This document shows positions 1-10,579 of a DNA stretch of 64,000 bases, piece after piece. This stretch comes from Dillenia suffruticosa (lineage: Eukaryota; Streptophyta; Magnoliopsida; Dilleniales; Dilleniaceae): NCBI GenBank assembly GCA_033439265.1, contig JAVTVX010000034.1, positions 11,997,001 through 12,061,000 of the forward strand. Direction: 5' to 3'. The translations under genes were made by a program, and so were the position numbers. How positions within the stretch are numbered: the stretch's first letter is position 1; the number at the start of each line of letters is the position of its first letter. The notes below the pieces were generated by a model that worked only from the letters and a program-made list of their open reading frames with translations, was not told where the DNA came from and ran no database searches.

Positions 1-1815
1 GCAGAAAATGCTCTTTCTACTATAATGGTAACGACAGGTAAAATCATGGCTAATTTCAAAAGCAAATAAACCAATGGATAGACAAGATTTCTTCCGATCA
101 CCACAAGTTTCTTAGTAAGATCACCGATTCCTTTCAATCCTAAAAATTCATTGCTTTGTTTCACATCAAATATGAAATTTTCAACTAGTCATCAAACATA
201 GCAACATCAACAATTGAAAAATCAAATGAATAGAATGGAGCGAGTCAAAGCAAACTTTTGTTTATCAAAAGCAGAAAAGTTATTGTGTGAATCATAGCAT
301 GCCAAACAAAGAAACTGCTTACTTGTAGTCTCAGTGAACTGATCATTAAACTCTTGAAGTTGTATATCCACAATATTGTACAACAACTCTACATGAAAAT
401 GATGCAAATTAGCAACATCTTTGGCTTTACAGCGAGATCTCCTTCTACCACTTAAAAATTTTCCTCCACCCAATGCCTCTCTAATTTTGATGCACTATAC
501 ATCTAGAAACATGTCATGCCGCTTACATGAATCTCATACAACATTCACTAAAGTAGAAATTAAATTGAAAAATAATGCAACTTCAATGTGATCTTTCACT
601 ATAGCAACCAATTAAGTTGAAGTTAATGAGCAAAGCAATGAAAGTAAAATACAGATGAATTTTCCTTCAAAATTAAACTTTTCAGTCTATTAAATTCACC
701 TCTCATATTGCTAGCTCCATCATATCTTGACCACGAATTCTTGATGTAGTTACTCCATATTTTTCAAGCCATGATTCAATTGTGACTTAAGTGACAAGAA
801 GGTGAATCACTAACATGAACTATACCAAGAAAACGCTTAATAATCATTTCATTTCTATCCACACAATGTATTGCAATAGTCATTTGTTCTTTTCCAAAAA
901 TATCACAAGATTCATCAACCATCAAAACAAATAATTTATCACCAAGATCATTAATAATCACATTTTTTGTTTCGTCAATTGCAACACTCACAATATCTTT
1001 TTAAATTTCAAGAGCTATCGTTGAATGTCTTTTGAAGCATTCTTGAGTATCACATTTTTTTTATTTCATCATTGTAGTCGGCAAGAAATTTCAAAAGCTT
1101 GAGAAAATTAACATGATTTGAAGAGCTATCAGATTCATCATGACCTCGAAATGCAAGTTTTTGATGTAGAAGAAACCGAACACAATCAATAGATGCAAAT
1201 AAATGAGTTCTATATAAGTTTCAAACCTCTCTTGCCTGCTTAGAGATAGCAACTTCAATGTTTTTATTTTGATTTATATGATCTTGGCACTTCAACCATG
1301 CAATATTGTGAGCACTAATTGTACCTCTAAGGTGTGCTACTAGTCTTTCCTTCTTGTTCCAATTCTTGAATCCTTTTAAGAGTAAATGACTCATCTCCAC
1401 CAATAGGTTCAAAAAGATATCATGGTAAATAAAATGCAGCGTCTTTGACGATGTTGTATTCTATCCAAGTTGAAAATTCATTAAACCAAGTAGGACAAAA
1501 TCTTCTCCATACTTTTTCAAATTTTGATTTTAGAAAATTATCATTTCATGGTTGAAATGGCTTATCTTGAAAGTATTTTCTTCTTACAATGTCTTTATTA
1601 GAACTATAGTTCCAAATCTTCTTGCGTAAACCATGATCTAAGGGAAGATCCTCCAAATTAAATTCAACTTGAGTTTTCTTCTTTAAACTTTTCGAAGTGT
1701 CATCTGAGCAGAATATTTAAATTCAATTCTAATTTTCTTTGTTGAACCGTTCGGAGTATTGTTCTCAGTAGAATGTTTAGCTATTGATTTTCTCCTAAAA
1801 TATGTTTCTATCACC
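1..1815 (-). pseudogene. hAT transposase remnant (TTF/ZMYM1-like, DUF4371)
   Basis: Read on the minus strand, the conserved blocks of the plant 'zinc finger MYM-type protein 1-like' hAT transposases appear in order. A basic N-terminus (FRRKSIAKHS) lies near 1815-1780 and DLPLDHGLRKKIW near 1650-1615. The TTF-type zinc-finger block (GFKNWNKKERL, SAHNIAWLKC) is at 1380-1260. The DUF4371 catalytic-core block (LFVLMVDESCDIFGKEQM, RFLGIVHVSDS) is at 930-800. RRRSRCKAKDVANLHHFHVE is at 450-390. The C-terminal dimerisation region (YPLVY then ERAFS) is at about 90-1, running off the window edge. Stops and frameshifts separate all blocks, for example a TGA after QDKPFQP near 1555. The protein would have bound the element's terminal inverted repeats and cut DNA; this copy cannot. 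No terminal repeat was found on the 5' side. Family call is firm; exact limits are not. Confidence 0.82.
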
Positions 1816-2679
1816 TAGTATGTACAAAAATAAAATTGCTAAAGTTGTTAAAATATTTTTTTATCATTTAGTATTTTAATACCTTTCTCATGAATATAAA
1901 AAATAAATTTGTTTTAAGGAAGTGAACATAGCATGTTTCTATGATCTAGCATTCCCTTTAGTTAGAGTCCCCTCCCTTGGAAATGCTTCATCTGCTCGGA
2001 CAAGAAATGAAGAAGACATATTTGGTGAACAAAGAAATGAAATAAATTCTATAAATAAATTCTACAGACAATTCTATAAACAAATTCATGAAATATGTAA
2101 AGATAATTCTATAAACATATCAATTTGATGAACAAGGACAAGAAATTCAATGCCAAGAAACTCATCTATATCAATTCTATAAAACATATTCAATGCCAAA
2201 CAATATGAAGTTGTAGACATTTAGGAGAATAGAAGCAATGCGCAAACTAAAAAGAGAGAAAAAGCCGTTTTTTCCTCAAAATTAAAACCAAAAAAGCAAA
2301 CTCTAGTAAGAGAACTCATGTTTTCTCCAAAAAAGATTTCAAAACTCTAACCCTAAAACTATTCAAATCCAAATCCAAAAATAATCTTAGAATGAGATGA
2401 TTTACCTCATCATGTTAAGAGCTTTCTGTGCAAAGACAGAGAACCTTTTTTTGGAGCTTTTGACAGGTGAAAAAGGCAAGGTGAAGACAAATGGTAGAGG
2501 ATCAGTGTGTTCTGTTCAGAGAACCTACTAAGAACTTTCTTTTGAATTTTCTTTTGAAATTTTTGTATAGAGGAGTGTGTTTTGTGCAATAAAAAACAAA
2601 TTGGGTACTACTGTACTGAAACAGAGGAGCTATTTTTTATTAGCATGTGTTTTTGTTTATCTCATCTCTATTTCCCTAT
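1816..2679. other. AT-rich stretch without recognisable gene
   Basis: This lies between the hAT remnant and the Copia-A LTR. It contains short irregular repeats of a TTCTATAAA-like word (2047-2190) and no coding region that I recognise. It may hold the hAT 5' untranslated region and terminal repeat, but no clear hAT terminus was seen. Confidence 0.4.
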
Positions 2680-3165
2680 TGTTGGTAATATATGTCCAAG
2701 AGGGGTATTTTGGTAATTTAGGGGATAATGGGGTAATTCTCATTATTCTATTTTTACCACTCCATAAATCACATTTAACCACTCATGATTATGAAACCCT
2801 AATGACCCTTGGAGAGTGCCTTGTGTGAGAATAACTTCTTCCATAGTGAATAGGGCGGCTAGATTTTCTTGAGAGAATATGCAAAAATCTCTAGAGAGAG
2901 ACAACACGACAAGAGTCGAAGATTTTCGCGTAGGAAAATTTCTCTCATCAAAGAAATCACCGGACTTGGATTGAGATATTGTGATATTGCAGTGGTGATT
3001 CGATTAATATCGTGATCACCATCCCAACGGTGAGATCTGATCGAGAGACATGTCATTCAGTTGATTTTGAAGATCTGCATATTGAGATACCCCGATCATT
3101 TTATTTTTTCGAAAATTATTGTATGCTTCCGCTGTGCGTGAATGAGTCACCAAAAATATCCAACA
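2680..3165 (+). repeat. 5' LTR of Copia-A
   Basis: It begins TGTTGGTAATATATGTCC and ends in CCAACA immediately before a primer-binding site. The LTR of Copia-D (40043-40518, minus strand) has the same start and similar internal blocks, including the stretch around GTAGGAAAATTTCTC, which supports both limits. Length is 486 bp. The matching 3' LTR is missing from this window. Confidence 0.75.
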
Positions 3166-3166
3166 T

Positions 3167-3178
3167 TGGTATTAGAGC
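3167..3178 (+). promoter_or_regulatory. Primer-binding site (initiator tRNA-Met)
   Basis: TGGTATTAGAGC follows the LTR end. It differs at one base from TGGTATCAGAGC, the usual plant Copia site complementary to the 3' end of initiator tRNA-Met. Confidence 0.8.
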
Positions 3179-3179
3179 A

Positions 3180-4480
3180 TATGTTGGATTATTAAAAATA
3201 ATTTTCGGATTTAATATTTCGGGTATAAAAATATAGGGTATAAAATTTGGGATTCGGATCACGAATGAATTTCGTGAATTCGAAAACACCACTGTATTAC
3301 CCATGATCCATAGAACACGAAAATAATTTTTTCATAATTTTTTGAGCACGTTTAGTCAAAGAAAATTCTGGTTGAAAGTTTCGGCCTTGAATACTGACCG
3401 AACCATTCAACCCCAGATTTGTCGAGATTTAGGGCAAATCAATGCATGAAAATTATAGATCTATGTTCCTTGTTTCATGATCTTTGATTTGATATATATA
3501 TTGCATATTATTGTGGCCAAAAAATAGGGTTTCAAAATTGACCGTGGAGGGCTGGAATTTTGGATCCAAAATACGTCGAGATTAGAGCTTGATTATTCCA
3601 AAAATCAAGTCAAGGATGCTTGGAATAAATGTAATAAGAGATTTCCTAAAAAATCATGTAAAAAATAGAGCCGAAAAATGGGTTTTCTGGCATCCGGATC
3701 AAAAGACCCGGTTACAGAAAAATTCGGGTGAAGACGAAGAGGTCCGACTCGGGGCACATGCACCTCGCGCACGCTGAGGCACGTCAGAATGTAACAACAT
3801 GGCGTATGAGGTTCACGCGTGGGGAAGGCGTGTGAACCAGTCTGGGTCATCTGGGTCGGTTATGACCCTGACACGTGTCCCCCGACCCGGACCGACCCGA
3901 CCGGGTCAAATCTTGACCCCGTTGACCAGTCAGTCGGGTCAACCCTAACTCGTTGCCCGACCCGGTCATACCCGGCTCAACACGGCTCAGCACGTGAAGG
4001 GGAGTGAGATGTGCACCGCGACTCGGCGTGTGTGAGCCTAGCCGAGCCAGGCACGTGGCAGCGCATGAAACGCACGCCGTGACTGGGCGCGCGTGAGCCG
4101 ATCTGCACCAAGCACGTGGCAGTGCATGTGAGGCGTGTTGCGCATCTAGCGCATGCCCCAGGCAGTTGGAGGCGCGTGGAGGGGCGTGGGAAGGCGCCGC
4201 CGGCGCATGGGACCTCCGGCGGCGCGTCAGGTCTTCAGGAATTAAATTTTTTTTTTTTTTTTAATTTTTGAGGGTCCTATATCCATAAAAATAACTTTTG
4301 TGGGTTTTTGTGTACCGAATTCTAGTCCGAATGGTGAGATACAATCCCGAATTGTGGTATATGGTGTCTGTTGATTCATACGCTCATCTTGGGGTCAGTA
4401 TTCAAATTATTTGGGTCTTGTTGATTCCTAGAGTGCATAAAATGTGATAATAAGCATCACAAGTCACGATTATTTCTTTG
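3180..4480 (+). other. Leader of Copia-A with GC-rich block
   Basis: This is the untranslated leader between the primer site and gag. The part at about 3690-4230 is strikingly GC-rich, with many CACGTG/GCGCGT-like words and repeated GACCCGG(A/T) words near 3870-3970, set in AT-rich surroundings. Copia-E has a shorter GC-rich block at a comparable place (47940-48045). No coding function is supported. Confidence 0.55.
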
Positions 4481-4484
4481 ACTG

Positions 4485-6252
4485 CTTCTAAAATTATCGT
4501 AATGGATCTTTGCAAGGGAGATAAAATTGAATGGTAATAATTATGAGATTTTTCACCGATAGATTCAATTTATCCTCAAGGGACAAGATCTAATTAAATT
4601 ATGAGGCGTGAGATGGTAGACTCCGGGGAGGGTACCACACCTCAGAGAAATGGGATTAGGAGACATTACGTACATGGAAGAGGAATGATGGCCAAGTTAG
4701 GGCAATCCTCCTAAGTAGCATACATGATGATGTGATCCTAATTCATAAGCAATATCCTACGGTTTTATCAGTTTGGCTCACCCTATAAAGAGCATTGTAG
4801 TGCTCTTACAGATCCTGAGATGGGGATACTGACTTATAATTGTAATAACTTATAAGAAAATGGTTGATCATACGATGATGTAACATTCGATGAAAATGTC
4901 GAGTATGGTCACCGAGTTGGGGAATATGACCGAGCCCATTTGGATATGTTTTCTTGTGTTGGTTGCGATCCAGTTCTTTACCTGATTCATGAGAAATCAT
5001 GAAAGTCTATTTCATATACGACGAAAGTATTCATACTTTCACTAATATAAATAGACATAGTGAGCTCGAGTAAGAACATCTAAAGGCAAGTAGGCCATAC
5101 TTGAGTCATCCTTATACGATGGAGTCGAGCAAGGACTTCTATGGGACTCGAGATTCAGGTAAGAAGAAAACATCCTGTGGGACTCGTAGATTGTAAACAC
5201 AGGAGCAACCGATTACGTAGCTCGAGATAGGAGTGCACTTATACAGTCCGCTCAGTGAGTCCTCAAGCAGGAGTATTTACATAGAGAAACAGAGCGTTTG
5301 TCGACATCAGAGGGAGTAGCACTTGCAAGTTGGAGTTGCAAATATGCTAGACTCTGTATACTCTTTATGCTCTGAATGTTCGACGGAACTTGATTTCAGC
5401 CTAGGATATGGTCTGTCAATTTGGAAATTTTATAATTTCCATTCATTATGATAATTCTTTAATTGGTTCAATTTTGGTCCGTGAGGGACTAAATGCACCG
5501 GAAATAATCCTTTACAATGGTATTTCTTGTTATTCTCTTAGTATGAGAGATGATGAACCGGTTAGTAGTGAGTGGTCTGTAGAACCCACTAACCAGTCTT
5601 GCCTAGATGGCAAACTTACAAGAAAACCATTCAACATAACAATGAGAGCTGGGACTCCATTGTAGTCGGTTCATTCCAACATCCATGGCCTTATGAACGT
5701 GAGAACCTGAAATGGTGTTGGGTACTCTATGACGTTCAAAAACAATTACACAAGTTTCAGTTACATTTATTTGATTTCACACAACTTTGAGGCATTGAGG
5801 TGCCTTAGGAAGTTATTAGTAAGATTGAAAATCAATTAAACTTGAGAGTAGAGGCTCTTAAAATTGATCGAGGGCGCGAGTATTTGTTTAAAGAGCTCTG
5901 TTTCAAGAAAGGCATTACGAGAAACTGACTATTCCTAGCTACTCAACGGAGTAGAGTAGCTGTGAGAACGAAATAGGATTTTATTTGAGACGGTGAGGCC
6001 AATAATGACGCAAGCCAATTTACTCGTTTCCTATTGGGGAGATGCATTATTGGTTGCAGTTTACGTCTTCAATCATGTTCCATTGAAATCCATAATCAGT
6101 ACTCCATATGAGCTTTGGACGGAGAGGCAACCTAACCTTAGCCATTTGAAATTATGGGGTTGTGTCGCGTATGTTCACTATTTCTTGCATCTACACGGTG
6201 AGTTAGTCCTGCGAGAAAAGAGATAAATCTCTATCAGATACCAAGAACACTC
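4485..6252 (+). pseudogene. Copia-A gag, protease and integrase remnants
   Basis: Gag starts near 4485 (ASKIIVMDLCKGDK resembles Copia-E gag) and continues at 4630-4800, where AILLSSIHDD matches GILVSSIVDD of Copia-E. The protease signature survives at 5190-5231 as NTGATDYVARDR, with Asn in place of the catalytic Asp. LYALNVRRNLIS follows near 5370. The GAG-pre-integrase block (LDGKLTRKPF) is at 5600, and integrase end blocks QANLLVSYWGDALL and PYELWTERQPN are at 6010-6140. Many stops and frameshifts lie between. The reading breaks at 6252, where the nested element's damaged left end begins. A functional copy would encode the capsid, the polyprotein-cutting protease and the enzyme that inserts element cDNA. 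Confidence 0.8.
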
Positions 6253-6270
6253 TGTCGCGTATGTTCACTA

Positions 6271-7273
6271 TGTTCACTCACGTTCTCTGTTCTTTCTCAC
6301 TTTAAAAAACTTATTGATAGCTGCTGTATTTGATGGCAAAGAGACTCAATTAACTGCAGTAAAAATTCTCAGAGTTACCAACAACAACTCCATCAACATC
6401 TTGAAAAATAGGTTTCAAATCCTTATTGAATAATGATATTTACTAGCAGTAAATATTTTTGTTCTAAATTTTAAACATCCCTCTAAGATATTCAAAAGTT
6501 GGTTGGATTATATCTATATGATAGCTCCTCTAAAAAATTCGAAATCAGCTCTAGGAAATCAGCCTTATGTTATGAATTTTTCATAACAACTACCCAACTT
6601 TACCCATTTATTTCTTTACCAAAATCTCAAGGTAAATGTGCCACGAATCATCATATTTACTGTTCAACTGTAGTATAATAATGTTGAATAAATAAACTCA
6701 TAAGTTCCTGACCTGTAGTGAATTTATCGAGATCCAAATATCCATCGAGAATCTGATTTAAACCATAAATTCTGCTATACAAAATGAGTGACTAACCAAG
6801 TTCCAACTGAATTTTCTCCACCATTTCAAAAAGATAATTGTACTGTAATTACTTGAATTTGAAGTTCTATATATCCTCTTTGAAACACAATTTTCGGTAG
6901 TGAAAGTATTTCAGCATATAGGAAGATATGAACGTCCAAATATGGTCATACGATCACTGTTTTATACTTAGAAAAATTTCCAAATGGTGAAATATAAAGT
7001 GTTCTCATGTTGGAGCATTTTTGTGTACATCTACGATCAATTATAGGTTAAGTATAGTATCCAATGTACACTTACCTTGCTGGCTGGGTTTTCAACTAAT
7101 ATCAAAAAATTTTATTTCTATGACCAACTAACCCTTACTTTCATGATCGATTCTATTACTGGTTCTATCACTTTTCAATTGAATAAAAATTTCTGCATAC
7201 TAAATAAATTGATTAGAACCACATGAGAGATTTTGTTATTATCAAAACTAAGGAGACAATAATTTTCTAAACA
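6271..7273 (-). repeat. 3' LTR of TR-GAG element (outer end truncated)
   Basis: It matches 9573-10579 almost throughout, for example TAGCTGCTGTATTTGATGGC in both. On the minus strand it starts TGTTTAGAAAATTATTGT right after the polypurine tract. The last 450 bp present in the other LTR are absent here, replaced at 6253-6270 by a copied piece of Copia-A. Confidence 0.85.
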
Positions 7274-7290
7274 TTCTCCCCTATTATTTT
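7274..7290 (-). promoter_or_regulatory. Polypurine tract
   Basis: AATAATAGGGGAGAA on the minus strand directly precedes the TG that starts the 3' LTR. This is the expected plus-strand DNA primer site. Confidence 0.75.
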
Positions 7291-7790
7291 TCTTTCTTGC
7301 ATAACTGGATCCATAAGACAAATAATTATGCATTCTACTAAATTTATTATACCTAGATCCAGAATTAAATTTGTTGTAATAATGTTGTTTTGCACCAAAT
7401 CTTCTATGGGTATTTCCATGGGTGCTTCTATGGTTACTTCTGTATCCATATATGTGTGTCATTCTGTGATATGTTTCTGTAGCTTGTGAAAAGTTTCTAT
7501 GCATATGTTGTGCAGAGTGTGAGTGTGTTTTTGCAGGTTTTGTATGGTTTGTTGGACAATTTTTTTAGCATGAATATTAGTTTTCTGAGCAGTCATTCTA
7601 AGCTTCTGTGAGTGTTTAATGCAGGTTGAACTAAGCTGTTATTTTCTGTTTCTACAGCTCTAACAAACCTACCATTATTAGAACTCGATACTATATCATG
7701 ATCATGAACATAATCTAATCCTTTCTTAGAAAAATCCATTTTTTGTATAGAAAGTAACTTGGTTAATTTTTCATTACTTTCATGAAACTT
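7291..7790 (-). other. Region between gag and polypurine tract
   Basis: It holds a short minus-strand frame rich in His, Arg, Tyr, Asn and Gly (about 7504-7274), which may be the remains of a gag C-terminus. There is no protease or integrase signature. I see nothing else here. Confidence 0.4.
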
Positions 7791-9065
7791 TTAAAATGTA
7801 TTATTTATTGATTTTGATAGTTCAGCAATTCTTTTTTTCAAAATATGTATCTCATTTTTTAGTTCACTATTTTCATATTTTAAATTTTCATTTTCAGTAT
7901 TTAATAAATTCTTGGTTTGTCTAAACAAATCCTCTTCATTTTCTAATGTGATAATTCTCTTTTTTAGTTCTGAAATTATGCACAACAAGGTGTCAGATTT
8001 AGTAATGTCAATTGAGTTATCAGAGATCAGCTCATTCTTTGCCATAAGACAAAGATTAACCTCCTCTGATATTTTAGAACTTTCATTGTCTGAAACTTCA
8101 TCATCTGAATCACTCCATGTCACCATCATGGCTTTTCCTTTCTTCTTGAATGCTTCAATCTTTTTCAACAGCACTGGATACTCATATTTGATGTGTCATT
8201 TCTTCTTGCATTTATAACAGATTTTGTTATCTTTTTGTTCTATTTTTCTACTGTCCTTTCCTACATTGGAATTAAACTTTTGTGAGTTCTGAAAATTCTT
8301 AGATTTAAAGAACTTTTTACCCCTTTTCTTAAAGGAACGAGAGAGATTCTTGGCAAGCATGTTGATGTCTTGATCACTGTTGTCTTCTTCTGCAAAATCT
8401 TCGTTTTCTTCAGCAGCAAATGCAATAATCTTCTTCTTGTTTTCAGATTCAGCAGTGTGGAAGATTTCTGCTTCATAAAACATCAATTTTCCTCTAAATT
8501 CATTTAGTGACAGCTTATTTAAATCTTGAGCTTCTTCAATGGCTGTCTTTTTAGCATCCCAAGTTCTTGGTAGTACACGAAGAACTTTCCTTACTTGATC
8601 TGCATCTAAAATCTTTTTTCCAAGTAAGTCAAGTTCATTAGTGATTACAGAGAATCTATTGAACATTTCTTTAATATTCTCTCCTTACTGAAAATGAAAA
8701 AGTTCATATTCTTGCATCAATAAATTGATTCGGGTTTCCTTGACTGTGCTGGTGCCTTCATGTGTGATACATAGTCTATCCCAAATGTCTTTTGCTATAG
8801 CACATGAAGAAACTAAGTTAAACTCAGTTGGAGAGATAGCACATAATACTAAGTGTTTGGCACGTGAGTTGATGGACATTTTTCTTTTGTCATCCTCAAT
8901 TATTATTGGTGATTTTACTAAGTTTCCAGAAGTAATGACTTCCCAAACCTCATAGTCGGTGGCTTGAATGAATGTTTCCATCCTACATTTCCAATGCGAG
9001 AAGTTTGCACCATCAAAATATGGTGTCCAATTCACAGCCTGATCATAATTATTGGGTAAAGCCAT
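7791..9065 (-). pseudogene. Copia-type gag (UBN2 domain, zinc knuckle, coiled coil)
   Basis: One frame runs from ATG at 9065 to 7791 with two internal stops: TAA at about 8684 and TGA at about 8195, inside the zinc knuckle where TGG is expected. The N-terminus (PYFDGANFSHWKCRMETFI) is the DUF4219-like gag start. The UBN2 domain follows (FNRFSVITNELDLLGKKI, VLRVLPRTWDAKKTAI). Next come a Lys/Arg-rich stretch and a zinc knuckle (CYKCKK.HIKYEYP) whose last Cys is Tyr. The C-terminal 125 residues are acidic, then Leu/Glu/Lys-rich with a heptad look (ENENLKYENSELKNEIHILK), suggesting a coiled coil. Capsid assembly and RNA binding are the family roles. Stop at about 7790 may be genuine or secondary. 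Confidence 0.8.
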
Positions 9066-9110
9066 AGATCTTTTACTCTAGAGAGGTCTCTCTAGTGGAG
9101 TAGAGCACTT

Positions 9111-9122
9111 GCTCTGATACCA
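9111..9122 (-). promoter_or_regulatory. Primer-binding site (initiator tRNA-Met)
   Basis: An exact TGGTATCAGAGC on the minus strand, two bases inside the 5' LTR end. Confidence 0.88.
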
Positions 9123-9124
9123 CT

Positions 9125-10579
9125 TGTTGGTCCCTGTGACAACCAAGAATGGGGTGTTGAATTGGTTGTTTTCAATTGGTTTTTTAAAATTCTAATCTAA
9201 CTCCACTTATATTAATATTAATTTTATGATCAATTGATACTCATGCAATGGAAAATAAAGTAAGAATAGAAGAACAAATCTGTTTATAGTGGTTCGGCCT
9301 TGTGCCTACGTCCACTCTTCCAGCTAACAAGCCGAGATCTAACAATCTGCTAGTTTTCACTATAGTCGAACCAACAACATACACTCCACTTGTTGACTTC
9401 TAATTTTCATACCATGAAGAATCCTTTGTCCAACAATGGAAGACAAATAAAAAACAATCAAAAATTTATTGCAAATGTAACATGAGAAAATGTGACAGTA
9501 GGCTTCTCAGGATTGCGAAAGTTCTTCTTGAGTTTTTCTTTTTGGTGCTATGAAGTCTCAGAAAAATGATACTCATTCACCCACCCACATTCTCTGTTTT
9601 TTCTCACTTTAAAAAATTTGCTGATAGCTGCTGTATTTGATGGCAAAGAGACTCAATTAACTGCAGTAAAAATTTCCAGAGTTACCAACAACAACTCCAC
9701 CAACATCCTGAAAAATAGACTTTAAATTCTTATTGAATAATGATATTTACAAGCAGTAAATATTTTTAATCTGAAGTTTAAACATCACTCTAAGATATTC
9801 CAAAGTTGGTTGGATTATATATATATGATAGCTCCTCTAAAAATTCGAAATCAGCTCCAGGAAATCAGCCTTATGTTTTGAATTTTTCATAACAACTAGC
9901 CAACTTTGCCCATTTATGTTTCCACCAAAATCTCAAGGTAATTGTGCCACGAATCATCATATTTACTGTTCTACTGTAGTATGATAATGTTAAATAAATA
10001 AACTCATAAGTTCTTAACCTATAGTGAAGTTATTGAGGTCCAAATATCTATCGAAAACTTGATTTAAACCATAAATTCTACTATAGAAAATGAGTGACTA
10101 ACCAACTTCCAGCTAAATTTTCTCCACCATTCCAACAAGATAATTGTACTATAATTACTTGAATTTGAAGTTTCATATATCCTCTTTGAAACACAATTTT
10201 CAGTATTGAAAGTATTTCAGCATATAGAAAAATATGAACGTTCAAATATAGTCAAATGATCACTATTTTATACTTAGAAAAATTTTCAAGTGGTGGAATA
10301 TGAAATGTTCTCATGTTGGGGTATTTTTGTGTACATTTAGGATCAATTATAGGTTTAGTGTAGTAACCAATCTACACTTATCTTACTGGCTGGGTTTTCA
10401 ATTGATATAAAAAAATCTTATTTCTATGACCAAATAAGTGTTACTTCTATGATCGATTCTATGACTGGTTCTATCACTTTTCAATTGAATAAAAAATTCT
10501 GCACACTAAATAAATTGATTAGAAGCACATGAGAGATTTTGTTAATATTAAAACTAAGTAGAGAACAATTTCCTCAACA
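9125..10579 (-). repeat. 5' LTR of TR-GAG element
   Basis: On the minus strand it begins TGTTGAGGAAATTGTTCTC at 10579 and ends CCAACA at 9125, just before the primer site. Length is 1455 bp. The outer boundary is confirmed because Copia-A coding sequence (ESHDNEFLESDFP) starts immediately beyond it. Confidence 0.85.

Larger units (their letters stand above)
6271..10579 (-). mobile_element. Gag-only LTR retrotransposon (TR-GAG type), nested in Copia-A
   Basis: Two direct repeats (6271-7273 and 9125-10579) flank an 1.85-kb interior with a minus-strand primer site beside the right repeat, a polypurine tract beside the left repeat and a single copia-type gag. No protease, integrase, reverse transcriptase or RNase H is present. 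That is the structure described for TR-GAG elements, which need enzymes from an autonomous partner. It sits between Copia-A integrase and RT: Copia-A coding sequence resumes at 10581. The left LTR has lost about 450 bp at its outer end, so no target duplication remains. Confidence 0.82.

Noticed and set aside
2577-3304. Short frames on both strands near 3 kb
   Set aside because: They fall inside the Copia-A LTR, primer site and leader and have no protein similarity.
5993-6303. Target-site duplication for the TR-GAG element
   Set aside because: The 18-bp repeat is a copy of internal Copia-A sequence located 90 bp away, not a duplication flanking both LTRs.
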